A stretch of DNA of 8,734 nucleotides from Myxococcales bacterium (GTDB lineage Bacteria > Myxococcota > Polyangia > HGW-17 > SLPX01), in NCBI GenBank assembly GCA_007131745.1, contig SLPX01000069.1, positions 1-8,734 on the forward strand. The letters are read 5' to 3'. Both the position numbers and the translations under genes were made by a program. How positions within the stretch are numbered: the stretch's first letter is position 1; each line of letters starts with the position of its first letter. The notes beneath the pieces were generated by a model. That model was not told the DNA's origin. It was given only the letters and a program-made list of their open reading frames with translations, and did no database searches. Of the stretch, positions 1-6,770 are shown piece by piece.

Positions 1-780
1 CTCCGGATCTTTCATGGTTCCGACGACTTCTCCATCGTCGGTTACAAGTGGCACCAGATCACCGCTCCTGGAACCGATTCCGAGAGCGAGAATCTTTATG
101 TCCAACTTCGCCGCCAACTCAGCCGCCTCGATGGGTTCTGAATGATGGTCTTCTCCGTCGGTCAACAAGATTATGACTTGCGAGCGTTCCACACCGGGCT
201 TTCGTGCGCGCTTGAGCATCCTGACCGCCGCGGCCGTGGCCTTGCCGATCGCAGTCCCACCCACCGGCATGTCATGAGGAGTCAGATCGTTGTAAAACAG
301 CTTGACCGCGTTGTAATCCGTGGTCAAGGGAAGCTCCTGGACGGTTCCGGCAAAGGCCACGATTCCGAGCCTGTCCCCTTCCAGCTGATCTATGAACCAA
401 GAGAGTTCCTGTTTTGCCCTGTCCAAGCGGTTTCTGGGGATATCACGCGCATACATGCTCTTGGAAAAATCCATGACCACAACCACGTCCAGGCCGACCG
501 TCTTAACCCACTCAGCCCTTCCCTCCGTCTGAGGTCGCATCCAGGCCGTTATTCCCAATGCAAATGCAGCCATCAACAAAATGGCTTTTGTTACACGCCT
601 GGATCCCGAAACCGAGTCGGCCATCCTTTGCATCTGGGTCCACTCTCCCATGGACTCCATCATCCGGCGGCGCCAATGAAACAGGAGAGCAAATCCCACG
701 ATAAAAATCGGCACAAGGGCGAGAAGCCAAAAGCCGGGCCGAGTAGGAGGCCACAAAGCATTCAGGTTTCCCCATCTCAT
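1..780 (-). CDS. batB: BatB-like VWA-domain membrane protein (partial, C-terminus outside window)
   Basis: Reading the minus strand from ATG at 780 gives 260 open codons running off the window edge with no stop, so this is the N-terminal part of a longer protein. Visible: a hydrophobic segment at about residues 17-36, a basic loop, a second segment at about 65-81, then a von Willebrand factor A domain. The MIDAS metal site is complete: D104-x-S106-x-S108, T176 and D208 in LLTDGED. The basic loop between the two segments predicts a periplasmic VWA domain. The ATG overlaps the upstream gene's TGA (ATGA) and has a strong ribosome site, GAGGAGG, 5 nt before it. BatB/BatA pairs downstream of MoxR are classic Bat operon members, thought to act in envelope stress or protein assembly. 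The missing part probably carries a C-terminal membrane helix and perhaps TPR repeats, which cannot be checked here. Assigning BatB rather than BatA rests on operon order. Confidence 0.9.
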   Translation of the reverse strand, partial: MRWGNLNALWPPTRPGFWLLALVPIFIVGFALLFHWRRRMMESMGEWTQMQRMADSVSGSRRVTKAILLMAAFALGITAWMRPQTEGRAEWVKTVGLDVVVVMDFSKSMYARDIPRNRLDRAKQELSWFIDQLEGDRLGIVAFAGTVQELPLTTDYNAVKLFYNDLTPHDMPVGGTAIGKATAAAVRMLKRARKPGVERSQVIILLTDGEDHHSEPIEAAELAAKLDIKILALGIGSRSGDLVPLVTDDGEVVGTMKDPE

Positions 781-1964
781 GGAAACCTCCTCAAAACCGT
801 CAAGGACAAGATTATTTCCAGAATCAAAAACACGAGACCCAGACCCAAAAACTTGTTGTGAATCGGCCGTCTCGAAACCTCAAATCTTGCAGGAAGGCGA
901 TCCTTTTCAAGGCTGTCGAGGATTTTCTGCAAGCTGTTTCTGATCGCGTGCGTGTCCCCGGCAAGATAGGGAGTCCCACCCGTAAGTGCAGCCATCTCTT
1001 CCAGAAGTTTCGGGTTGACAGGGAAACGGGATCTCAACAATCCACCCGGTGTCCGATCGGAATCGGTCACCCCTATCAAAACCGTGTATATTTTGACATT
1101 CAGCACCCGGGCATACTCAGCGGCCTTGAGCGGCATGAGAATTCCTGCGTTATTATCCCCATCGGTCAAGAGCACGATTACTCTGGTTTTGGTCTCCGAA
1201 CGTCTCAACCGGTTTAATGCCGTTCCAACTGCGTCTCCGATCGCGGTTCCCCTTGGATTGACGATTCCCAGCCTGACTTCGGCCAGCATTGTGCGTAAAG
1301 CGTCGTAATCCCTTGTCAATGGGCACCACCAATGGGCTTCCCTGCCGAACAGAACCAATCCGATACGATCGGTCGTCCGGTGCGAAATGAACTCGTCGAT
1401 CACGCGCTTGGCGGCTTCCAGCCGATCCGGATACATGTCCCTGGCCTGCATACTGCCGGAAACATCCAGAACAAGCATTATGTCGATGCCCTCTTCTTCT
1501 TCATGCACCTCTTCCCTCATTCTGAGTTCAGGACCCATGAGGGCCATAATCCAACCGGCCACAGCGAGCACCCGCAAAGCGTTCGGCAACGCCGCCAGGC
1601 GGGCGCGCATTCCCATGCCGAGCGCTCTGGTGTCGCGCACACGTGAATACTTCATCGTTGCAACGCTGACCACGCGGCGCTTGAGACCAATCCATACGGC
1701 CAAGCCCAACACTGCAAGGGGAAACACAACCCAATGCAGAAACCTTCTGAATCCTCGGATCCAATCACCCGAAGGAAAAGAAAAGGAAAACTCGGCTCCG
1801 GAAGCCTGAACGTACCTGTGAAACACGGCTATTACGGGAAGCGCAACCAGCAGAATCACAAGGTACGGCACAGCCACGTTCAGACGACGCTGAAAAGGAG
1901 TGATCCGCGGCGCTTGGGGCAGCGGAAGAGGCGCAACCGACCCGGCTCTTCTCCTGGCACTCAT
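777..1964 (-). CDS. batA: BatA-like VWA-domain membrane protein with extra N-terminal helix
   Basis: 395 aa. The VWA domain spans about residues 160-350 with a full MIDAS: D167-V-S169-G-S171, T240 in RGTAIG, and D268 in LLTDGDNN. Hydrophobic segments lie at about 31-50, 76-94, 130-144 and 372-391. Usual BatA proteins are about 320-340 aa with two N-terminal helices and one C-terminal helix; this one has about 60 more residues at the N-terminus and one more helix. Basic stretches (R4-R6, K95-R122, R392-R393) suggest N-terminus and C-terminus in the cytoplasm and the VWA domain in the periplasm. An acidic run (EEEE, 155-158) precedes the VWA core. The start is supported by GGGAGG 6 nt upstream and an ATGA overlap with the preceding gene; no other Met occurs until residue 104. 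The stop overlaps the next VWA gene. Likely partner of the DUF58, BatD-like and MoxR proteins of the same operon. Confidence 0.92.
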   Translation of the reverse strand: MSARRRAGSVAPLPLPQAPRITPFQRRLNVAVPYLVILLVALPVIAVFHRYVQASGAEFSFSFPSGDWIRGFRRFLHWVVFPLAVLGLAVWIGLKRRVVSVATMKYSRVRDTRALGMGMRARLAALPNALRVLAVAGWIMALMGPELRMREEVHEEEEGIDIMLVLDVSGSMQARDMYPDRLEAAKRVIDEFISHRTTDRIGLVLFGREAHWWCPLTRDYDALRTMLAEVRLGIVNPRGTAIGDAVGTALNRLRRSETKTRVIVLLTDGDNNAGILMPLKAAEYARVLNVKIYTVLIGVTDSDRTPGGLLRSRFPVNPKLLEEMAALTGGTPYLAGDTHAIRNSLQKILDSLEKDRLPARFEVSRRPIHNKFLGLGLVFLILEIILSLTVLRRFP

Positions 1965-3259
1965 CTTTCACCTCCCAAATCCCCTCCCCCGGAAGAGTCA
2001 CCCGGCCTCCCGCCGGCGCTCTCGTTTTGGGAGTCTTTGCCGACACGAGCAACCTCCGCTTTCACAGTTTCATGGCCTTCACCCGCTCCGCGTTCGCGGA
2101 CGTTCTTCTCACCCGCCTCGTCCGCTCCGATATCTCCGCCGCGGTCCGGCGCATCCGAAGAAACCGTCATCCCGCCACCGGCCGGCGGTTGGACAATGGT
2201 GATTCTTGATTTCTCGACCATGGAAAACGCTCTTTCCAGTATTGCATCCGCCTCTTCACGGGTGGGCACGTATTTGGCGAACTTGACCAGATCACAGTCC
2301 TCGCTGAATTCACGCACTTCTTCAATGCTCAAGTCGACGGGATCCACCTTCTTCAATCCGTCCAGCAATTCAGTCGTGGTCATTTCCAACGAATCAAAAT
2401 CATAACGATTACCCAAATATTCACGAAACGCCTCGGAAACACCGAAATAAAACTCGGTAAACCTTTCCTCGTCTCTCATTGATGATACCGCCAGCCTTCG
2501 AAGCTTTTCCAGGGCGATCTCGTGCGCCGGTCTGGGTGGGGGAGGAGGCTTGGGAGTTATTTTTCGCCTCTTCCACATTCTAAACAACAATATTCCTAGC
2601 AAAATACCCACAAGAACAGCTATCAATACAATAAGAGCTGTCTTGAGCAATTTGTTTTCTTCATAGACACGAACCGGACCCTCCTCGGGTTTTAGTTCGG
2701 GAGAAGGCTCATTCGCAAGAAGGCTTCTCACCCTGACTATCGTTGGGGCGGTGGATACCTCCGCAACAGCGGGAGCGGCAAGCCGATCAGCAGCGTCATC
2801 AGAGATTGGACCCGGATAGGTATAAATCACGGTCACCGGTCGAAGTTCAATCTCCCCCGTCCTGAATGGCACGAGTTTCAAGACAAAAACCTGCTTCATC
2901 TTGCCGTCATCAAGAGTCTCTACTTCGCCGACTTCCCTTGAAACAATGGTGACGTCATCGTGCAAATCGATCGCCGCCGGCAAATTGACCCTTACATCCT
3001 TTTCATGGATGACCGTCACCCGGAGTTCCACGGGATCTCCCACGTATGTGTCCTTCCTCCTCTCGACTATGCGACTGCCGACCGCGGGCCTGTATTTCTC
3101 TTCCGGTGATAAACTCGCTTCATCATCGGTCACATCCACTGATGGAACATCTCCGTAAAACGGATCATCTTGAGCAAGCAATCTGTGGCCTGCAAACAGG
3201 ACTGCACAGCATACAGCGAACATCGGCAAAAAATGATGTTTCGCCACACCCCGCTTCAT
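1961..3259 (-). CDS. BatD-like single-pass membrane protein
   Basis: 432 aa from ATG at 3259. Residues 1-30 form a signal peptide (basic start, hydrophobic core, likely cleavage after LLAQ). Residues about 50-175 form a beta-rich, presumably periplasmic domain with a YVGDPVELRVTV-type strand as in BatD/Ig-like domains. A transmembrane helix lies at about 204-228, then a basic, proline-rich stop-transfer (PPPPPRP), a helical cytoplasmic domain at about 245-350, and a Gly/Glu/Asp-rich, probably disordered tail (360-432). The order matches BatD-like proteins that follow DUF58 genes in MoxR operons. An upstream in-frame ATG (3376) would add 39 residues overlapping the DUF58 gene and hide the signal peptide. 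The start at 3259 is better: it forms an ATGA overlap with the DUF58 stop and has GGAGG 8 nt upstream. The family name is inferred from architecture and context; sequence similarity in this family is weak. Confidence 0.82.
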   Translation of the reverse strand: MKRGVAKHHFLPMFAVCCAVLFAGHRLLAQDDPFYGDVPSVDVTDDEASLSPEEKYRPAVGSRIVERRKDTYVGDPVELRVTVIHEKDVRVNLPAAIDLHDDVTIVSREVGEVETLDDGKMKQVFVLKLVPFRTGEIELRPVTVIYTYPGPISDDAADRLAAPAVAEVSTAPTIVRVRSLLANEPSPELKPEEGPVRVYEENKLLKTALIVLIAVLVGILLGILLFRMWKRRKITPKPPPPPRPAHEIALEKLRRLAVSSMRDEERFTEFYFGVSEAFREYLGNRYDFDSLEMTTTELLDGLKKVDPVDLSIEEVREFSEDCDLVKFAKYVPTREEADAILERAFSMVEKSRITIVQPPAGGGMTVSSDAPDRGGDIGADEAGEKNVRERGAGEGHETVKAEVARVGKDSQNESAGGRPGDSSGGGDLGGER

Positions 3260-4134
3260 CGTCGCAACCTCCGTTCGCGCATTCTGAAAAACTGCACCAG
3301 GGATTGCAAGTAAGGCTCGCCGGTGGAAATGTTGATGAAATCGATCTTGTGGCGCCGAAACAATCCCTGTCTCCATTCCCGTGTTTGAAGCACCCTACGC
3401 CTGAAAGCATTCAGCGCCCGCTTACTTGTATCGAACGGAAAAATCTCTCCTGTCTCCAAGTCCTCCAGATACACGGTTCCCAGCGGAGGAATGGATTCTT
3501 CCATCGGGTCATGAATCACCACAGGAATGAGGTCGTGCCTCTTGTGCGCGACCTTGATAGAGTGCTCGTAACCCTCATCCATAAAATCGCTGAACAGAAA
3601 AGCCACCGACTTTCTCTTGGTGATGTGGCCCAAGAATTCCATGGCCGCGGCTATGTTCGTTCCGGTTCTCTCGGGCTTGAACCCCAGGATTTCCGTAATG
3701 ACCCGCAACACGTGCTTTGCGCCTTTTTTCGGAGGTACGAATTTCTCCACCTTGTCGGTGAAAACAATCAACCCGACGCGATCATTGTTCTTGATAGCTG
3801 AAAACGCTATGAGCGCAGCCATCTCCGCCGCCAATTCCCTTTTAGTTCCCTCCCGGGTACCGAATACACCGCTCGCGCTCATATCCACCAGGAGCATGAC
3901 GGTCATTTCGCGCTCCTCGGCGAACAACTTGATATAAACATCGTTCATCCGAGCGGAAACATTCCAGTCGATTAAACGTATATCGTCACCCGGGTGATAT
4001 TGGCGCACTTCCTCGAAAGCCATTCCCCGGCCCTTGAATACGCTCTGGTACTGTCCCGCCAGCATTTCGTTGACCAGCCGGTTCGTCCGAATCTCGATTC
4101 TCCGGACTTTTTTGATCAATTCCCTGGGTATCAT
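3256..4134 (-). CDS. DUF58 / VWA-like cytoplasmic protein of MoxR operon
   Basis: 292 aa, the usual size of MoxR-associated DUF58 proteins. The DUF58 signature is very clear at about residues 35-75: GRGMAFEEVRQYHPGDD, then RLIDWNVSAR and FAEERE. A VWA-like fold follows, with an intact D84-x-S86-x-S88 metal motif, a T147-G-T149 loop and FSD at 171-173. No signal peptide or membrane segment, so cytoplasmic, where it probably contacts MoxR and the inner faces of the Bat membrane proteins. The start at ATG 4134 has GGGAG 7 nt upstream. An in-frame TTG at 4152 would add six residues but has no ribosome site and sits on top of that GGGAG. It lies 39 nt after moxR and its TGA overlaps the ATG of the BatD-like gene. 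The molecular role of DUF58 in these operons is not settled. Confidence 0.93.
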   Translation of the reverse strand: MIPRELIKKVRRIEIRTNRLVNEMLAGQYQSVFKGRGMAFEEVRQYHPGDDIRLIDWNVSARMNDVYIKLFAEEREMTVMLLVDMSASGVFGTREGTKRELAAEMAALIAFSAIKNNDRVGLIVFTDKVEKFVPPKKGAKHVLRVITEILGFKPERTGTNIAAAMEFLGHITKRKSVAFLFSDFMDEGYEHSIKVAHKRHDLIPVVIHDPMEESIPPLGTVYLEDLETGEIFPFDTSKRALNAFRRRVLQTREWRQGLFRRHKIDFINISTGEPYLQSLVQFFRMRERRLRR

Positions 4135-4173
4135 GATCACGCTCCCGTTCAATCCAACGGACTGCTCAACATC

Positions 4174-5163
4174 TCACGGCACCTCGATGTGATCAAAAAG
4201 ACGTTGAATGATGTCTTCGGTGGTCACTTCTTCCGCCTCCGCCTCATACGTCAAGACAAGTCGGTGCCTGAAAACGTCGGGTCCGATTGATTTGACATCC
4301 TCCGGCGTCACGTACCCGCGATGCTTCAAAAAGGCGTGAGCGCGAGCAGCAAGATTGAGATAAATGCTTGCTCTCGGGCTGGCGCCATATTCCAGGAAAT
4401 CAGCGAGTTCATTTAATCCATATTCCTTGGGGTTTCTGGTAGCGTACACAAGATCGACCATGTAATCGCACAACTCGTCCGCTATCAATATTTCCGGCAA
4501 AACCTTCCTTGCGCTCAAAATCTGTTCCGGTGTCACGACCGGCCGGGCAACCGTCTTTTTACCCGACGTCATCCTGGCCATTATCTCACGCTCTTCCTTC
4601 TTGGTGGGATAGCCCACTTTCAACATAAGCATGAACCTGTCGAGTTGGGCTTCGGGAAGGGGATACGTCCCCTCTTGCTCGATGGGGTTTTGCGTAGCCA
4701 TGACCAAGAACAGATCCGGAAGCGGATAGGACTTGTCCCCGATGGTCACCTGGCGCTCCTGCATGGCCTCCAAGAGCGCGCTCTGAACCTTTGCAGGCGC
4801 CCGGTTGACTTCGTCCGAAAGAATCAGGTTGGCAAAAACAGGACCTTTCTTGTTAGTAAATTCACCGGTCTGAGGGCGATAGATTTCGGTGCCTACAATA
4901 TCAGCGGGCAACAGGTCCGGCGTAAACTGGATTCTCTGAAAATCCGCGTCTATCGCCCGGCTGATGGTGCTGACAGTCAGCGTTTTTGCAAGTCCGGGCA
5001 CCCCCTCCACCAGCACGTGTCCATCTGCAAGCAAACCGACCAGCAATCGCTCCACCATGTAATCCTGACCTACAATTACTTTTCGGACTTCTTCCAAAAG
5101 GGTATCCACGAACTCGCTCTCTCGGCGAACCATTTCATTTATTTCCTTGACGTCATAACGCAT
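4174..5163 (-). CDS. moxR: MoxR-family AAA+ ATPase
   Basis: 329 aa, typical MoxR length. Motifs in order: Walker A GVPGLAKT (54-61), Walker B and following LILSDEVNRAP (113-123), sensor 1 ATQNP (156-160), the EGTYPLPEAQLDRF block (164-177) with the arginine of DRF, and sensor 2 GASPRA (260-265). These make it a complete, probably active ATPase of the MoxR proper branch. Such proteins act as chaperone-like ATPases working on or with VWA-domain partners, here encoded directly downstream. First gene of the leftward operon: upstream is the 188-bp divergent intergenic region. The ATG at 5163 is preceded by GAGG 8 nt upstream. It ends 39 nt before the DUF58 start, the only non-overlapping junction in this operon. 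Cytoplasmic. Which substrate it remodels cannot be inferred from sequence. Confidence 0.96.
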   Translation of the reverse strand: MRYDVKEINEMVRRESEFVDTLLEEVRKVIVGQDYMVERLLVGLLADGHVLVEGVPGLAKTLTVSTISRAIDADFQRIQFTPDLLPADIVGTEIYRPQTGEFTNKKGPVFANLILSDEVNRAPAKVQSALLEAMQERQVTIGDKSYPLPDLFLVMATQNPIEQEGTYPLPEAQLDRFMLMLKVGYPTKKEEREIMARMTSGKKTVARPVVTPEQILSARKVLPEILIADELCDYMVDLVYATRNPKEYGLNELADFLEYGASPRASIYLNLAARAHAFLKHRGYVTPEDVKSIGPDVFRHRLVLTYEAEAEEVTTEDIIQRLFDHIEVP

Positions 5164-5229
5164 GATTTTTACCTCGCTCCGAATTTTGGAAAACAGGAAT
5201 TAGCATAGCAAACCCTTCAGGTAAACCGG

Positions 5230-5249
5230 GAATCCATGCAAGTGGATTC
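5230..5249. promoter_or_regulatory. Palindrome, candidate operator in divergent region
   Basis: Perfect inverted repeat with 7-bp arms GAATCCA and TGGATTC and a 6-bp spacer. It lies centrally between the moxR start and the transporter start. A 20-bp two-fold symmetric site fits a dimeric helix-turn-helix regulator; it could also be a small stem-loop in the moxR leader. No regulator gene is in the window, so the binding protein is unknown. Confidence 0.4.
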
Positions 5250-5325
5250 ATTCATTTTCTGGACAAAAAACAAGGTTTAAGTGGTAATATTCCGCTTTGC
5301 GTCTGAAAAGATCCAATACAACTTT

Positions 5326-5340
5326 TCTCATTTTATGAGA
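5326..5340 (+). promoter_or_regulatory. Short hairpin in transporter mRNA leader
   Basis: Arms TCTCAT and ATGAGA pair perfectly around a TTT loop, ending 11 nt before the transporter ATG at 5352. The only Shine-Dalgarno-like bases before that ATG (GAGAG, 5337-5341) lie mostly in the 3' arm, so folding would hide them. The pairing is visible in the sequence; a regulatory role is inference. Confidence 0.35.
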
Positions 5341-5351
5341 GTTCGACCTAA

Positions 5352-6656
5352 ATGACTCCGGTTCACACAATCTGCCTGTTTATCTCGGGATACTTTGTTT
5401 CTCGGCTGATGGCGCGTTTGAATTGGCACTCCCGAATCGTTTATTTCCTTCTTCGCAGGTTCGGAAACAAACCCGGCATTATACTGTTTTCACTTATGGG
5501 AGGCTGCGCGGCTCTTTCATTGGTGCTTCCGAACGCTCTGACCGTGCTAGCCCTGCTGCCGGTCATCAAGCTCATCTGCCGCAGAAACGGGGAACCGATC
5601 TCCCATGGCGCGGTCACGGCCTGCGTACTGGCGGTTATATACGGCGCAAACATCGGTGGAACCGGATCATTGATCGGGTCTCCAGCCAACCTGTACCTGT
5701 TGTTAACCCTGGAAATGCTTGAAACTCCGGGACGTGAAACCATTAATTTCTTTTCATGGTTTCTTTTCGGTTTTCCTTTGATGCTCTTGTTGCTTTTTTC
5801 AGCGTGGTCCTTGTTGACCTTGCTCACCCCGGGCCACGTCATGCTGGAGCTTTCCGATTTGAGACTGCCGCAGATAGATCCCGGCGATGAGACTCCCCCC
5901 GCGGACCTCCGCAAAAAGGGTATTTTTTCGTTGGCAGCGGTTGCTTTCCTCCACGCGGCGGTCATGCTTTCGACAGCGATCAATCTGCCCGATCCCGAGT
6001 GGCAAATATTTTTCCATGGCCGTCGTTTTTTTATGGTGTATTCCGATCTGGCCGCTTTGGGTGTCACGATTGTGACCTCGCTTTTCATATTCACGGCCCG
6101 CGTGAAGACAGGCAACAGGAATTCCTCCAACAACGTTGAACGTGAGGAGAAAAAGGAAAAACTGCTTCCATTGGATCAGCTTGTCGGAAATATTCCCTGG
6201 CGGGGTCTTTTAATGGTTTTTGCAGCCATCGCCGCGGTTTTTCTCGCAGCCTTGTTCGGTGGACGAAAAACTCTAGCGTACCTGGCCTCGAATTTCGTGA
6301 TCGATCACCGGGGGGAGCTGCTCCTCATCTTCACTATGGTCATAATCTGCCTTTTTTTCACCGAAGTCCTGAGTAACACAACAGTGTCTACAATTCTTTT
6401 TCCCGCGGCGGTGTTCATGAGCATTGATGCGGGTTTCAACCCTCTGCCCATCGCGATAGCGGTTTCCCTGGCCAGCACCTGCGCGTTCATGACTCCAATA
6501 GCCACCCCGGTCAACGCTCTCGCATTCGGCGCAGTAAAAGGTGTCAACATCCGCACCATGCTATCGACGGGGGCACTAGTGAATTTAGTCTCAGGAGCAC
6601 TGATTTCCCTGTGGACTTTGATGGTGGTTCCACGGATTCTCAACCTGTTTTCCTGA
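5352..6656 (+). CDS. DASS/SLC13-like anion (dicarboxylate/sulfate-type) transporter, ion transporter superfamily
   Basis: 434 aa, strongly hydrophobic, about ten membrane segments in two homologous halves. Half one has LPNALTVLALLP (59-70) and GGTGSLIGSPAN (102-113). Half two has a clear SNT motif (341-343, SNTTVSTILFP) and STCAFMTPIATPVNA (375-389). These two pairs match the paired substrate/sodium-binding loops of DASS transporters; the first SNT is replaced by PNA. A charged loop (about 250-272, rich in K, R, E, N) separates the halves and is probably cytoplasmic. The protein is a little shorter than most DASS members (about 460-500 aa), mainly at the N-terminus; an in-frame TAA directly before the ATG excludes a longer start. 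The ribosome site is weak (GAGAG, about 10 nt upstream). Substrate is not predictable: di- or tricarboxylate, sulfate or another anion; ArsB/NhaD-like relatives are an alternative. Confidence 0.85.
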   Translation: MTPVHTICLFISGYFVSRLMARLNWHSRIVYFLLRRFGNKPGIILFSLMGGCAALSLVLPNALTVLALLPVIKLICRRNGEPISHGAVTACVLAVIYGANIGGTGSLIGSPANLYLLLTLEMLETPGRETINFFSWFLFGFPLMLLLLFSAWSLLTLLTPGHVMLELSDLRLPQIDPGDETPPADLRKKGIFSLAAVAFLHAAVMLSTAINLPDPEWQIFFHGRRFFMVYSDLAALGVTIVTSLFIFTARVKTGNRNSSNNVEREEKKEKLLPLDQLVGNIPWRGLLMVFAAIAAVFLAALFGGRKTLAYLASNFVIDHRGELLLIFTMVIICLFFTEVLSNTTVSTILFPAAVFMSIDAGFNPLPIAIAVSLASTCAFMTPIATPVNALAFGAVKGVNIRTMLSTGALVNLVSGALISLWTLMVVPRILNLFS

Positions 6657-6770
6657 GAATTTCCAGCCCGAAAACCCGCCAAGGATGTCAAAAAAGAGCT
6701 ATTTTGCCTTTTAATTACAAAGAGTTATCCTAAAATTTGACCTACTGATCACCCCTGGTAACTTGGAGAT
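6657..6770 (+). promoter_or_regulatory. Intergenic region before methyltransferase gene
   Basis: 114 bp. TAAAAT at 6731-6736 is a possible -10 for the methyltransferase, with only a poor -35 (TTTTAA, 16 bp upstream). An A/T-rich imperfect hairpin around 6690-6712 could weakly terminate the transporter transcript. A TGATCA at 6746-6751 lies between this -10 and the gene start. Whether the methyltransferase is transcribed alone or by read-through is unclear. Confidence 0.3.

Larger units (their letters stand above)
5164..5351. promoter_or_regulatory. Divergent intergenic region between moxR operon and transporter gene
   Basis: 188 bp between two divergently read genes, so it must hold the promoter of the whole leftward Bat operon and probably the promoter of the rightward transporter gene. 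On the minus strand an extended -10-like TGCTATGCT lies about 35-45 nt before the moxR ATG, without a good -35. On the plus strand TAATAT at about 5285-5290 is a possible -10, also with a poor -35. Exact promoters are therefore not assigned. Two symmetric elements in this region are listed separately. Confidence 0.55.

Noticed and set aside
142..861. 239-codon plus-strand open frame and similar ones across 858-3801
   Set aside because: They lie opposite the well-supported Bat genes, have no domain, biased composition (P, R, S, H rich) and no ribosome sites; they are antisense shadows.
3260..3376. Upstream in-frame ATG that would extend the BatD-like protein by 39 residues
   Set aside because: It would bury the signal peptide inside the protein and overlap the DUF58 gene by 121 bp; the ATGA junction at 3259 with GGAGG is far better.
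4135..4152. TTG start six codons upstream for the DUF58 gene
   Set aside because: No ribosome site before it, and it overlaps the GGGAG that serves the ATG at 4134.
5441..6133. 230-codon minus-strand open frame
   Set aside because: Antisense to the transporter gene, without a domain; the plus strand has clear membrane segments and DASS motifs.
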